Shown: piece by piece, positions 37,201-49,000 of the stretch
How positions within the stretch are numbered: the first letter of the stretch is position 1
Layout of the letters: each line of letters begins with the position of its first letter
NCBI GenBank assembly: GCA_020746105.1
Contig: CM036636.1
Span: forward strand, 3,162,001 to 3,226,000
Direction: 5' to 3'
Length of the DNA: 64,000 nt
Source of the DNA: Trogon surrucura
Taxonomy: Eukaryota > Chordata > Aves > Trogoniformes > Trogonidae
Notes under the pieces: model-generated
What the model was told of the DNA's origin: nothing
Seen by the model: the letters and a program-made list of their open reading frames with translations, nothing else
The model's database searches: none
Translations under genes and position numbers: made by a program

Positions 37201-39532
37201 CAGCCAGTGCTGATGTATCACGCAGGCAGAAGAGGCAAGATGCCTCATGAAGATGATGAAAAGAACAATCTGTTATCCTGGGAACAGCAAGATCACTGCA
37301 GGGAGAGCGAAGGATTACAAAAAAAGCAGATGTTGTCAAACTACTCCTGGGTCTACCGGGTACATAATTTTAACATTAGCCTTCTTAGTTATTTGAGCAT
37401 GCTCTTAGTCTTCTAGGTGGATGGCAGTTTTAGAGCCCCTCTGTCCATAAAAATGTTTCTTCCCAATACTGCTTATGCCTGTTTGCCTTGTAAGGTAAAG
37501 GAAAGCAGAAGAAATCAGTTATTAAATGGAACAGATTAACTGCACTCAGAAGTTTCTGAGTTGTCTGTATGGAAACTCTAGCCTTCGGTAACAGCATGGG
37601 TAACAAGTCACCGAGAAGAGAGTTGGGGATGAGGCTGCTTTTACAGGACTTTGGCACAGAGGAGAAAAACATCCCAAATTCTATCCATATATAGAAGGAA
37701 CTTCATTACCTAATCCTCGCCAAGAAAAGCTTCTTGTCACCTTAAATTAAGAGTCTACAAATTCCACCTTGTCTTCCTTTCTGTGAGAGCCCCAAGAACT
37801 ACAGCGTTGTGTCCACAATATGTTCAATGATGTCTCTGCCAAGGCTCTTAATTAGGCCACCCATAATCCTGCCCCAACAAGTTGTATCTAACACATCAGC
37901 TTCACTTTCTTACTACTAAGCTTGAACCAAATTTGGCCCAACAACACAGGGATTAACCAGTTCCATTTGTGTTAACACTTTATGCAGCCCCTCTTAATGC
38001 AGGGGTTAGAAACTAGTATTTAATGTGTTGCAACTATTCAATGCTTTTACCAGTTTCACCAGCAGAAAACTGAGGCAGAGAATAAGCTGCATACCTACAA
38101 CCTCATGGGAAATACAGATAAAATCATGACTCAGCTTCAAGTCATTTAAGCCTCATGAAACAGTCCCATTTTCTCCAACTTTATGTTACCATATTGAATT
38201 CTAGGCTTAGGTGCCTAGAATCAGGCCAATGCTCAAAGTTATTGATTGGAGACCCCCAAAATATTTCACATTCTTATTTTTCTGAAACAGTGCTGAACAA
38301 AAAAACCTCCTGTCAACAAGGCACCAAGCAACTGCTCCTACTGACAGACAGTCTTACCTTTCACATATCAAGATTCTGAGCAATCTGCACAGCCTGCTCC
38401 CAGCATGGGCACTCACAGCAGTAAAACAGACACAGAGGAGAATTATCCAGGGTGGACAGTGCACAACTCAATCACTTGCATCCAATTACAAGAGATCCGC
38501 AGGGGCCAGAAATAAGCCATTTTCTTTCAAAACATTATCATGCTGTGCATCTCATCAACAAGCAGTCAACATGCCATGGCCCGAAATAACTCATGAAGTT
38601 GGCTGACCAGAAAAATAAGTTTTCTAAAAAAAAAAAAACCTATATAAAAGCATATGCTTTTGTTAGACTCTTACTGGTTGCAAGCGTAAATCTCCCAGGA
38701 CTACATTTTATGAAGACAAAAGCAAATATAATGCTGGTAAGAATCCCACACAGCTTGTATCTGTCCAAATCATCAGCTATGTTTTTGATTTAGCTGCAAT
38801 TTATACAGCCAACTTCAACATACTGAACAAGGCAGAGTTGTTCTAAAGATGCTCTGAAAGCAAAGGGAGAGAAAGACAAACCGTTCAGAAGCAAGGGCAC
38901 TGTGGTCAGGCAGGGCTCCTGGGATCTCTATAGTAAAAGAAAAAGTGCTTGGTGCCTTCAGCACTCCTAGATCCTAAACAACTTGAGAAGGTGGGGAAAA
39001 GAACAGAGCTCTTCCTGTAGAGCTGGGGGATTTTTTTTTTATTATTTTGGAACAAAACCAGCATTTATCTTTGTATTTGTCCTTGAAACTGTGCAAGATC
39101 TCTTTGATCAACAGCATCTCTTTGTTTTGTCTCTTTTAGTGTTGTCAAATGCTGCCTTTTCTTCATAAAACTTTCTTCATAAAACCGCTTATTTCTGCAA
39201 CAGCGTGCAAGGAGTTCACATGCCCCTAACAGCACAGGGAAAGATGTGCCATGAAAATCTAAATACTTTAGAACAGGTAAGCAAGATTCACTAACAGAAG
39301 AAAAAGGCCATAGGCCATTACATGTGGATGCACTTGACTCACCAAAGCTCAAATCTCATTTTCTGTGAAAAGGTTTAAAGCTCTCAATTTTTTAGAATAG
39401 ACTAGAAATCTGAAGCAGAGAGGAGCAAAGATTAAAAAGCTGCCCTAATGTGCAGTTACAACCATGACAGACTCGAACAGGCTTCTTGACTTCACAGCTG
39501 CTCGTTACAAAACCCAAAGCAGAGCCCTGACC
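34219..39532. other. Unique non-coding DNA
   Basis: No gene recognised. It holds the 15-base tandem repeat at 35599-35644 and a 13-A run at 38626-38638. A 132-codon plus frame at 35406-35804 spans the tandem repeat, has no recognisable domain and is likely chance. Confidence 0.5.
35599..35644 (+). repeat. 15-base tandem repeat, three copies
   Basis: The unit GTCCTTTGGTGCCAG occurs perfectly at 35599-35613 and 35614-35628, then in a changed third copy (GTCCTTTGGAGCCCAG). It is a local tandem duplication in otherwise unique DNA. Confidence 0.9.
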
Positions 39533-39587
39533 GATCACAGAATCGTTGAGGCTGGAAAAGACCTCCGAGATCCTCAAGTCCAGCTCA
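39533..39587 (-). mobile_element. CR1: CR1 LINE 3' end fragment, reverse
   Basis: ATCACAGAATCGTTGAGGC, TGGAAAAGACCTCCGAGATC and CTCAAGTCCAGC match the reverse tail of the CR1 type with TGGAAAAGACCT. The match fades after about 55 bases; the following 130 bases might be a more diverged continuation, but I cannot support it. Confidence 0.78.
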
Positions 39588-40477
39588 CAGGAGCGTTTGC
39601 CTCAGAGACGTGCTACAACCACAGCTCCCCAGCACACACCAGCTCCTGGGGCCTGAAAAGTCCCTTGGGCACACGTCCCAACCCAAGGGGGCAGCTCGGC
39701 TCTCCAGCCTTCATGCTCCAGAGCTGGAGTCAAGAACTAGAGGGGAATTTCCTTAACACATTATGAACAGGTAGACAACAGTCATTAGTCACTGAAAACC
39801 AACCATCTTCACTGTACTGGGAAGAGCCCTGGGACATAACATGGCCAGGATATTTATTACAAGGAACTGGACTTCAGTGTTTTGACTACTCTTTTCTAGT
39901 GTTGTATATTTTTCTCTGCTTCCACTTAAGCACTGCCAGCCATCCGTGATCAAGCCACTGAACTGTGAATTCCTAAACACAAAAACATAAGCATAGACCA
40001 CCCCTGCAGAGGCAAAGGATGCACACATGATGAGCAACGATGCCTCTTTAACTACGCGGGTTCTGCAGAGGACTTTCCGACACTCATCACAAAATGATGA
40101 ACATTAAAATACTCCTTCTGGTTTCTCCGGATGCATTAGGGACTAGCCATGTAATGGAACACAGACATTCCTAGATCCTATCTCACTGTTTTCTCTTCAG
40201 TGATCCGTTTTAGTTTACAGCCTAGAAATAGCCTAAAATGCACCAATAACTGCATTAAGTTTAGGACCCGGAGAAGAGTTTCAGCCATTCTGAAACAGCT
40301 TCAAGAAGGAAGATTTTCTTTTTTGAGGAAAATTTCTTAAGTTGGTCTTAAAATTTATTGCTTTTTAGTAAGAGGAACAGGAAAAGGAGTAAAAGGCACG
40401 ATTCCAACACAGAGAACACTTAGTAGAGCTGGAGCCTGGAAGCGCTCTGTGCAACTCAAATGCTCTGTGAAGCCCTG
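39588..40477. other. Unique non-coding DNA
   Basis: No gene recognised between the CR1 piece and the A/C-rich tract that precedes the CpG island. Confidence 0.45.
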
Positions 40478-40575
40478 TTTAAAAAAAAAACACAACCAAA
40501 CAACAACAAACACACATAAAAAAAACCCAAACTCAAGAAAAACCAAACAAACAAAAACCAAAACTAAAAGCCAAA
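40478..40575 (+). repeat. A/C-rich low-complexity tract
   Basis: Almost only A and C for about 95 bases (poly-A with AAC, CAAA and ACACAC units). It directly abuts the GC-rich island on its right, giving a very sharp compositional edge. Confidence 0.85.
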
Positions 40576-40880
40576 GACAGCACTCGGAAAAGAAATCCGT
40601 CTCTGGTGAGGCAGGCTCATTTCCCCGGGAGGGTTCAGGGCCATTAGCTGAGATGAAGCCAGGTACGCCTAACTGCATTCCGCATGGCCCCAGCGCTGGC
40701 AGGGCTCGGCACCAGCGGGCTCTGTCGCAGCTCAACAGGCGGAGCCCGACTGAAACCGAGGTGACAACAACCGCCGGGCTCCGGCCCCTGGGGCGCAGCC
40801 TCCGCACACGCGGCGCCGCCGCCGAGCCCAGGGGCTGCTGCTGCCGCCTACTCCTGTGCCGGGATTGCAGGGAAAAACGT
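40576..40880. promoter_or_regulatory. Short CpG island, candidate promoter or first exon
   Basis: By my count about 26 CpG fall within 40561-40880, with G+C clearly above 60 percent from 40600 on. That is near the number expected without CpG loss, whereas most of the window is CpG-depleted. The densest part is the CGCGGCGCCGCCGCCGAG run at 40809-40827. There is no convincing TATA box. On the + strand ATGAAGCCAG|GTACGC at 40654-40669 resembles a start followed by a splice donor; nothing proves use. The right edge runs straight into a plus-strand CR1, so the island may have been cut or have lost its flank. Open frames on both strands here are explained by GC content. Confidence 0.5.
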
Positions 40881-41371
40881 CCAGCTCGGGTGTCCCCACC
40901 GTAAAGGGGACATGGATCTGTTGGAACGAGTCCAGAGGAGGCCACAAAGATGATCCAGGGGCTGGGGCACCTCTGCTACGAGGACAGGCTGCGGGAGCTG
41001 GGATCGTTCAGCTGGAGCAGAGAAGACTCCGGGGGGACCTTTATCCCTGCCTGCAGTGCCTGAAGGGACCTACAGGGAGGCTGGGGAGGGACTTTGTACA
41101 AGAGTGTCCAGCGACAGCACAAGGGGAGATGGATTTAAGTTAAAGGAGAATAGGTTTAGAGTGGATCTCAGGAAGAAATTATTCAGTGCGAGGGTGGTAA
41201 GACTCTGGAACAGATTGCCCAGAGAAGTTGTGGCTGCCCCCTCCCTGGAGGTGTTCAAGGCCAGGCTGGGTGAGCAACCTGTTCTAGTTGAGAGGTGTCC
41301 CTACCCATGGCCAGGGCATTGGATTAGATGATCTCTAATGTCCCTTCCAACCTTGGCCATTCTATGATTTT
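40880..41371 (+). mobile_element. CR1: CR1 LINE copy with ORF2 C-terminal remnant
   Basis: About 490 bases, the longest CR1 here. It begins in ORF2 text (TCCAGCTCGGGTGTCCCCA, then GGACATGGATCTGTTGGAAC). It continues through the ERVQRR/ELGSF region in shifted frames, and from about 41056 gives a continuous piece with [52 protein letters not shown] small deletion near 41270 removes part of the usual GLEQPDLVE-type end. The 3' UTR (AGATGATCTCTAATGTCCC) and one octamer close it. Frameshifts and truncation make it inactive. Same subfamily as the 16.8 and 18.3 kb copies. Confidence 0.95.
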
Positions 41372-44300
41372 GTTTCCCGGGAGCAGACACTCACTTACCA
41401 TGTTCGTCTTGATTTTCTCTACTCCTGAGTATCAATCACCTTGTACAACTGAGATAGCAACAGAGACGACAACCTTCAAGAATTCTTACCTCTAAGTTCT
41501 ACCAGCCAGTGCAGCCCAAAATACTGGGAACAATCTATTCAAGCATATAATTAACAAATTATATGATAACTCTACAAAAGGTCAAAGTCTGATCTTCACC
41601 CTATTCATGCCTATCCTTCAAAATCCACAAAACATTTCATTAAAGATTCATAGATTTATCAACCATCTTGATGGCACTTGCTGCAAACAGTCCCTGCAGT
41701 TCATGCAAAACAGTCAAAACACACTCCTCCCGCTGGATCTGTGTTGCTACTGATTTCAGTGCAGTTAGGAACTAACAGAACAAAACAAAATTTTAAGAGA
41801 ACAAAATCAAAATTCTGTCTATTCTTCCTTGTTCTTGTGGAATTCCAGTGCAACAGTTCACTTTAGTCAATGAACACGAGTGGGAAGTATCATTAAGTAA
41901 TCCAGACCCTCACAAAATCTGACATGAGCTATCTGAGCAAAGCTGAAATCATCCTTCAACCCAAAGCTCTTTCCTACTTATCCTGCTTTCAAACTGCAGC
42001 AACAGCCTATTTACAACAACCTCATACAGCACAAAAAAATTCAGAAATAACTTTTCATATTGCCTGTTCATCTTAGCAGCATTGGAGGAGCAAGACGATA
42101 GCCCAAGCCTTTTTCCAGAGAGGAAGAAAATACAAAAAAAGCATAGTAGATAAAGCATTAAATATCAGAGCAAAAATTTCAGCATTGACTGCAGAGTTAC
42201 ACATTGAAATTAGCTCATGTATTTAAGGGTACAATTTCAGAATTTACAAAGAACTACAAGTAATAAGCAATCTGGCAAAACAAAATCATTCTTGACAGAT
42301 TACAATGGCTTTAATCCAAAATGACATTTGACCCCCAAATTAAGCATGCTTCGTTTCCATTTTGAAGGATCTTCCGAAAGGAAAACAACAACATCAAGAT
42401 TGTTGTAACTAGAAATAATCTTAAAGTTGAACGAAATAAATGTTTAGAAGATGCTGTCATATCCCCTCCTAAAGATTATGAAAGATTCATTTAATAGTTT
42501 GATATTCCGAGAAGTTCTATTTGCCTCCAAATCTTAGTTGAAATAGAACTAGATGCATTTTTTCAAGATTTGCAGGAACTACAGCAAAAAATCCACAACC
42601 CAATCAAACTTTTTCTAAAATATAATGGTTCTTGGAACATCTGTCAAAAATAAATAAACTTGGAACTGAATTTAAACCCCATTCTCTCACTTTTCCTCAA
42701 TTCCTTCTTAAATTGTTTTGCCTCTTACAACTTCTGCTCTGAAAGTCTACCCTCCTCCAAACTAATTTTCTTAGAAATGAAATACAATGCTTATAATTAG
42801 GATGTAGGGGCATGACATCCAAAAGTTCAGGGTATTGGATTAAAAACATCAGAAAAAAAAAATCAGCACAGAACATACAAGCACTACTAGCAGTCAGGTT
42901 ATCACTATAGCAGCTTGCAAGAAGATAATACTTTCTCCAGAAAAGTTACACGTTGTCTGGATTATCATCTTAAAGTGCAAAGGTGAAACTATATAGAAAA
43001 ATCCTCCAACACTTATCAAATCAACAGGAGCTTTAAATACTTTCATTAGCCTCTGTCAGAGTAACTTGCCAAAAAAAGAACGGATACATTGCTACACTGC
43101 TTCACACCAAAGGTCCACCTAGCTAGAGAGAAGCAATACCAAGTTGTAGATGGCAATATTAGAACACAACATCCTATGAAGATATTCAGGGGTGGGGTTT
43201 TTTCCCAGTATCTCATTCGAAGGATCTGGATTTAAAAAGCAAATTAATCAAAAGAGCTGTCTAGGAGGAAAAAAAAACTCTGCTGTTATTTTTTTTATAT
43301 ACCCCAAGCCAGGTGCAAGCAGAGCAGGAAGGTCAAAAGGTGCCCAGGCACTGGAGCCAATGCAGCACATTGCAGAATCCCAGGCACTTAATAAACTAAC
43401 AAAAGAGACAGCAGCAAAGCTCTGTCAGTGTAGGCTTTGGGACTAACCTGGGTGTTGGTCTTTTGGAAAAGTTCTCCACTGTCCTGGCACAATGTCTTAC
43501 AGAGATTTCCAGAAATTACTTGTTTTGTTTGAAAGATCCTCAGTCAGCTCAAACAAAGTAACTGGAAGCAACAACCTTTTGGGGTAAAGTGTTGAGTCAG
43601 CAACAAGTTTGAATTTGGTGACAGCTTCCTAGTTTCAACATCTGAGCGTGTTCTGAAGAGGAGCATTTTTCAAGGGAAGTGGCCCACAAGAGGTGACTGC
43701 TAAGGTACTGCTGGAGCTGATGAAATATTATCAAGAAGAACCAGAGGCAGAAGGGTCACACCAAAGGGACCTCCAAGTAGGAAGTGAGACATTAGCTAAA
43801 AAAACCCTCCACCACACTCACAATTGAGGCCATCAGTCCCTAAGCAAAGTAAGAAAAAGGCAAGCCCGTATAGTGTTTCCCTCAATATGCTCCCAAATTC
43901 AACCTGTTTTCTCCTCTGAGAATCCCCCAAGTTTGATGCCGTTGTTATGCTGTAAGACAGCTGCACAGCCTGGCTTCCCCACCCCACACCTACTCGAGCT
44001 ATTGAATCTCCCTGTCTCACACTGGTGCTGGGTTATTGTGACTTCTGTTCTGGAAACAGGTTATTTAGGAGCGGAATAATCTTTGTAAGCATTTTGTTTT
44101 CCACAGACCTATTTTGCATCTCACTCCTACAGCTTCTCAGAATTCACTGAAGATGTATGTTCACATGGTGTCTACCCCTCCTAGGAGGTTATTACCCTCA
44201 ATACCAGAAGTTGCACACTTTAAAGTCTTCTTGTCTTGAGGTTTTCTATCAAACTGAACTAAGTAAGATTAAGCAGCTTGTTTTTCCATTTAATTATTGT

Positions 44301-45539
44301 TTGCTTTCTGTTGCTCCACACACATCTGTATTTCCTTAAACTGCTCAGAGCGGTGTGAGGCATTACTAATTCTGAAATGAGGAGTCACGCATTTCTTATT
44401 TAAACTAAGGCACATAAACGTCACTCATTTTCAGTTCTTTTGAAAAAGGGAATTAAAAAAGGTCCATTGACTAAACAAACTGTCCAGTAGCATAAATACT
44501 TTGCTTCAAGTCCTTCAAAATGTTTGATCATAAGATAAGAGGCAGCTGTTACTGCTTTCCACAGCCTTCACTGGGAACAAGAGATTTGTTTTTTCAGATC
44601 TGGTGCTGTTCCTTTCACAGCCTAGAGATGTTCCACTTGCTCACAGGATGGTTCCCTGTTGCTTCCCTGCCCAGGCATCACCAGCCACATCAGCTGGCAG
44701 GCACAGAAAATGCACCTTTTAAGTGTGCCCATATTGAGACATGCCAGGTTGTTTGACATCTAAGGTTCAGTTTTCTGACCAACTTCATTACAAAAATAAG
44801 TTACCCTTCCTTAAGACGAATAAACCACATTTAACTAAAGATAAGAGTAACACAAGTTTGATGACAAGATTTAAGGGCAGTAGGGAAATCTGGAATATAG
44901 CGCAGCAATTCTTTGCAGAGCACCCAGTATTCCAAAAAGGTGATACAGCCCAGGGAAGAGCAGGATAACTTCTCTAAGAACCAACATACTTCTCATAGCC
45001 AGTGCAATTACCATAAACAAACAGATGAGCCTCTTTTTCCCCTTTCTCAAAATTACTTTATCACCTAGAAATTGTACTAACACCTTAACAGAAGCCTTGC
45101 TCATTTTAGTGATCTTCTCCCTGATCACACTATTGATCAGAAACCACATACGCCTTTCTCCAAAGCCAGACAAATTTTAGTAAGGTCTGCCAGAAAGGAT
45201 TTCAGTTATCTACTCCCTGTAACAGCCATGAAATTTAGCCATGTATGTGATAGTCAAGCTCTTTGAGCCATATAAAATATCTAGTCAAAGTCAACAGATA
45301 AGTGTAATTTGTTTTGCTTGAAGACACACTGAATTTTTATTAAGGGTGTATCTAGAAAGTGGGAACCAGCCCAGGCATTTAGGTCACACCAGCAGTGACA
45401 TACACTGACAAATAACCGATGAACTAATTCTATAGTACCAGTCCTGCCTCTTCAGATTCCTCAGCAGCAACTTAGTCTGCTCATCACTAGCTCAGGAGAA
45501 CTGATCATTGTTTTCCTTGACATTGAAGTTGTCCAGTAA
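41372..45539. other. Unique non-coding DNA
   Basis: No gene or interspersed repeat recognised. The + strand is strongly A/C-rich; for example 42001-42060 has 14 C and 3 G. Open frames are short. Confidence 0.5.
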
Positions 45540-46058
45540 ATGCTTCGCTTATTTTTCCAGATACTTCAGAGGGAGATCACTCCAGAAATACACAGTTTTC
45601 AGGTCAGAGAAGGAAAAACAACAAGTATCTTTTTAACTTCAGCTTGCATCAATTCACTCCCCTTTTCCTTGTTTTCAGCTCAAATATGTACTTCAAACAC
45701 ACACTGCCAAGCATTTTCTGAAGCATCAATATTTGCAATTAAAACCATTCCCTGGCTTAAGCACTGGCTTTTGGATCTCACCAAAACACACAGCTCTGTC
45801 TTTGGTGGTCAAGGCTCCCCACGCTGGCAATCAAGAAATATGAAGGAATTTGGGGATCTGAAATTTTTTTCACAGTGGTTTCACCAAGTAACAAATATAC
45901 GTGAATGTTACCAGTTAGACAGTTGGGGAACACAGGCAAGAAATTTAATCCAACTAGGCAAAATTCAGACTGCTACCTGGGTATTGGACTGCATCCTTGT
46001 TCCTCCTGGTTGGTGTTCTTCAACCCAGCTGGACCTCTTGGGTACATACCATGTGTAG
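45540..46058 (+). other. Open frame of 172 codons, unrecognised, probably chance
   Basis: ATG-started frame, the longest not explained by CR1 or GC-rich sequence. The product has mixed composition, no signal peptide, no repeat and no motif I can name. A second overlapping frame (45905-46153) competes for the same bases. It runs on the strand opposite to the transcription direction suggested by base skew. There is no sign of splice sites at its ends. Confidence 0.1.
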
Positions 46059-49000
46059 AAGATTACTACCTGAAAGTTAGTAAACAAGCTTTTCATTCTT
46101 CTTATGGGTGGCTGAGAACCGGTGATATACCGGCCTCCACACAAAGTAAGTAGCTCCAGATTGCATCAAGAGGGCTAGAACCAAGCTTTCTGCCCCAGAT
46201 CTGGCAAACAGCCACTTCAGTGATGGCAGCTGTCCTCAGATTCAGATGCTGCTGATGAAGTATTTCTATAGTGGCAGGTTATCTTACTCCTAAAAGAAAA
46301 ATTAAAGGGCAAGAATCCAGTGATTCTTGAATCTTGAGACACACAGGAACACTTTAATCAATTCATAAGTAATTATAATATATTCTTAGGTGTCCTATTC
46401 ACATTTGACTTAGTCACTAGTGGCCTTGCCCTTTGGAAACTGAAGGACTTGGGTCACATGCTGAGAATGTTACCAGTTTTCAGGCAATCCCACACTACCA
46501 TCAACATCCTTGACTAAATTCAGGAGGGTGAGAAACAGATCTCCGGACATCCTTTCATGCTGTTATAGCTATTCCCACTTTCCCCTCAGTGAGATGGTGG
46601 GGATGAATTATTCGCTACAGCAAAGGAACTCCGATTCCTTACACTGCGTGCTCTGGGGTCAGGGCAGTGCCATGTTTTAACAGTCCTCGTAAGAGTTCCT
46701 GAAAGCTGTAACGGCTGCTAATGGATCTGCCAGACACAGCTTCTTAAAAATATCATCAAGTTGGCTAATGGAAACTCCAGTCCTCCTCTCCCTGTTGTTT
46801 CATACATGTATTATAAGTATCATTTCACTCATGCTAAGCATAAAAACACCATCCCTCCACTCATATTTGATTCAGTGCCAGATCTCCAGTGCTATTTCTG
46901 GGGCAATAAATTAAGCATTGATCAAGTTATGTTTACATTACCTGCTAAGGAAAGGTGTGTGTGAAAAACCAATAACGAAATATGGAGTCGGGTGTTATGC
47001 CTCCCCTTGGTCTGGAACAATATGTAAAGCATTGCTTTGCGCAGTATTCTACTAGCTGTAGGATAAGCTTGTTGTTATTATGGCTAACTACACCAATTTG
47101 TACAAAACACCTGACTTGAGCCTTCACCTAAAAATGCAAGCCAGTTCTCTTGTTACTGAAGCGCAGATGCATTCTCTCCATTCATTCCAGGCTGGGACTA
47201 GAACCGTTGAAACACCAAAAGCCCATTTCTCCGTGTTGCTCTGTTATACATCTGATGCAACAAAATGGAAAACCAGGCTGCCTGAAAAAAAAAGCTGCCC
47301 TTCAGTTTCCCTCACAATAAATCTCTGGTCTAAAATGTTTTTCAATCCTAGCATTATAGGTTCATGTTTATGTGTGCAAAAGAATCAAAACAAATGGAAA
47401 ACCCCCTGAATCCACCTATGAACTGATACTGGCACAGCCTGCTCCAGTAGCTACAATCTCCATCACACACCAAGAAGCTAATTTATTGGCACTTCTCTCT
47501 TGTTTAAGATTTTCCATTAAAGGATACCTCAAGAACCTAAAGGCTTGAGCAGATGCACTACAAGCATAACTTGAATTCCCAATATGGCTATGTGAATCAT
47601 GAAAACTTGCAATCCCAACTCCAAATTCTCAGGGTCACATCCTTTCATTTAAATTGATTGCTTCAGATATTGACCTGAGACACACGAGGGACAGCCTTTC
47701 CCTGTTTTTCCCCTTCCTCCTTAGCTTTGCTTATCATTTGGCTGAAACATTTCAGCTGAACTAAGAACTTGCACTCAGAACAGAAGCCTAGCAAACAGCC
47801 TCACCATTGAGTCCAATAAGCTTGAAGTCTACCACTGATTCAACCCCAAGTCTCAGTTTAAATATCAATTTTGTACTGCATGAATCTAATCCAAGGTTGG
47901 GAATCTTGTCTGTCAGAAGCCTGGAAAGCTCTGAGGCTTTACCTGCTATAAAAAAAATAAGCCAGTCTGGGATAAATAACATGTTCACTGAGGGACAATT
48001 TCTCCATCTCAAGGAGAGAAGAAAACATCAGCTGAATAGAGAAAAACAGAGGAAGATATCTTTCAGAAGCGAGACCCTTGCCACATCCAAAAACTCTGAT
48101 GTCTGTTGTGATTGCTGTCCATCTGAAAACCCTGCCAGGTTAGATAAATGGAAAAAAACAAGTCTCTCAACACTCACTAATCCAGAGCTTGTAGTTCAAA
48201 CCTTTTTTTCCACTAACACCCTTTGATTACTTGCCATGGGTGGAGTCCAGCGAGTGCATCCTGTTGAGCAGCACATGCGCTCGTTCTCTGCAATAGAGCC
48301 ATACCTGCACGGTGTGCAGTAGAAGCAGCAGCTGTTACCACATTTGCAGATCGGTACAACCATCGTACCAGATGGAAGTTACCTCAATCGTGCCAGTAAA
48401 AACTGAAGATTCAGCATGTAATAGGATGCTTTGTTCCTGCACTAGAAACCTTCTTTCCAAAAAGCAAAGACAGCACACATGAATGCTGTTGACTTAAAAA
48501 AAAAGAGGCAAGAGAAGACCCAGATGGCTGTGACATTCTGTAAGTATTCTGTGTGTATGTAGGACTGCATCACAGTTGCAAAGCATAAAGTGATATGAAT
48601 ACCAAACTGAAATGACTCTTTAAATTACTATGAAATACCAAGCATATTGAAGAGAAGTAGCACCAGCCTTCTCACAGGGAAATGTGAATTTGCATCATCA
48701 ATCTTGTGCTTGCCAAGAGCACAAGGCAGGGATGGAGAGCAGCCCTTTCCTTCACCAGATGGCATGTTCCGACACTCATTTTTCTAAAGCTCTATTTACC
48801 CGCTCCACAGTCTCACCAGATGTCCTCAGCTTTCACTGAAATCCAGGCAACCTCTCATAGCACGGGAGAGAGAGCACACAGACTGTGGTTAATGCTCTAT
48901 CAGGAGCTGACCTTATAGCAGGGTATTCCACAGGAATTGCATGAAACAAGACATGCACTCTTCACTCCAGCAAAAAATCCTGAGGGCATTGAGGTCATTT

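Noticed and set aside
40355-40945. 196-codon minus-strand open frame
   Set aside because: It spans three unlike sequence types (unique DNA, A/C-rich tract, CpG island) and enters the CR1 antisense. GC-rich and A/C-rich text lack stops in this frame, so length is compositional.
48350-48375. Small inverted repeat GGTAC…GTACC
   Set aside because: Five-base arms are expected by chance in a window of this size.
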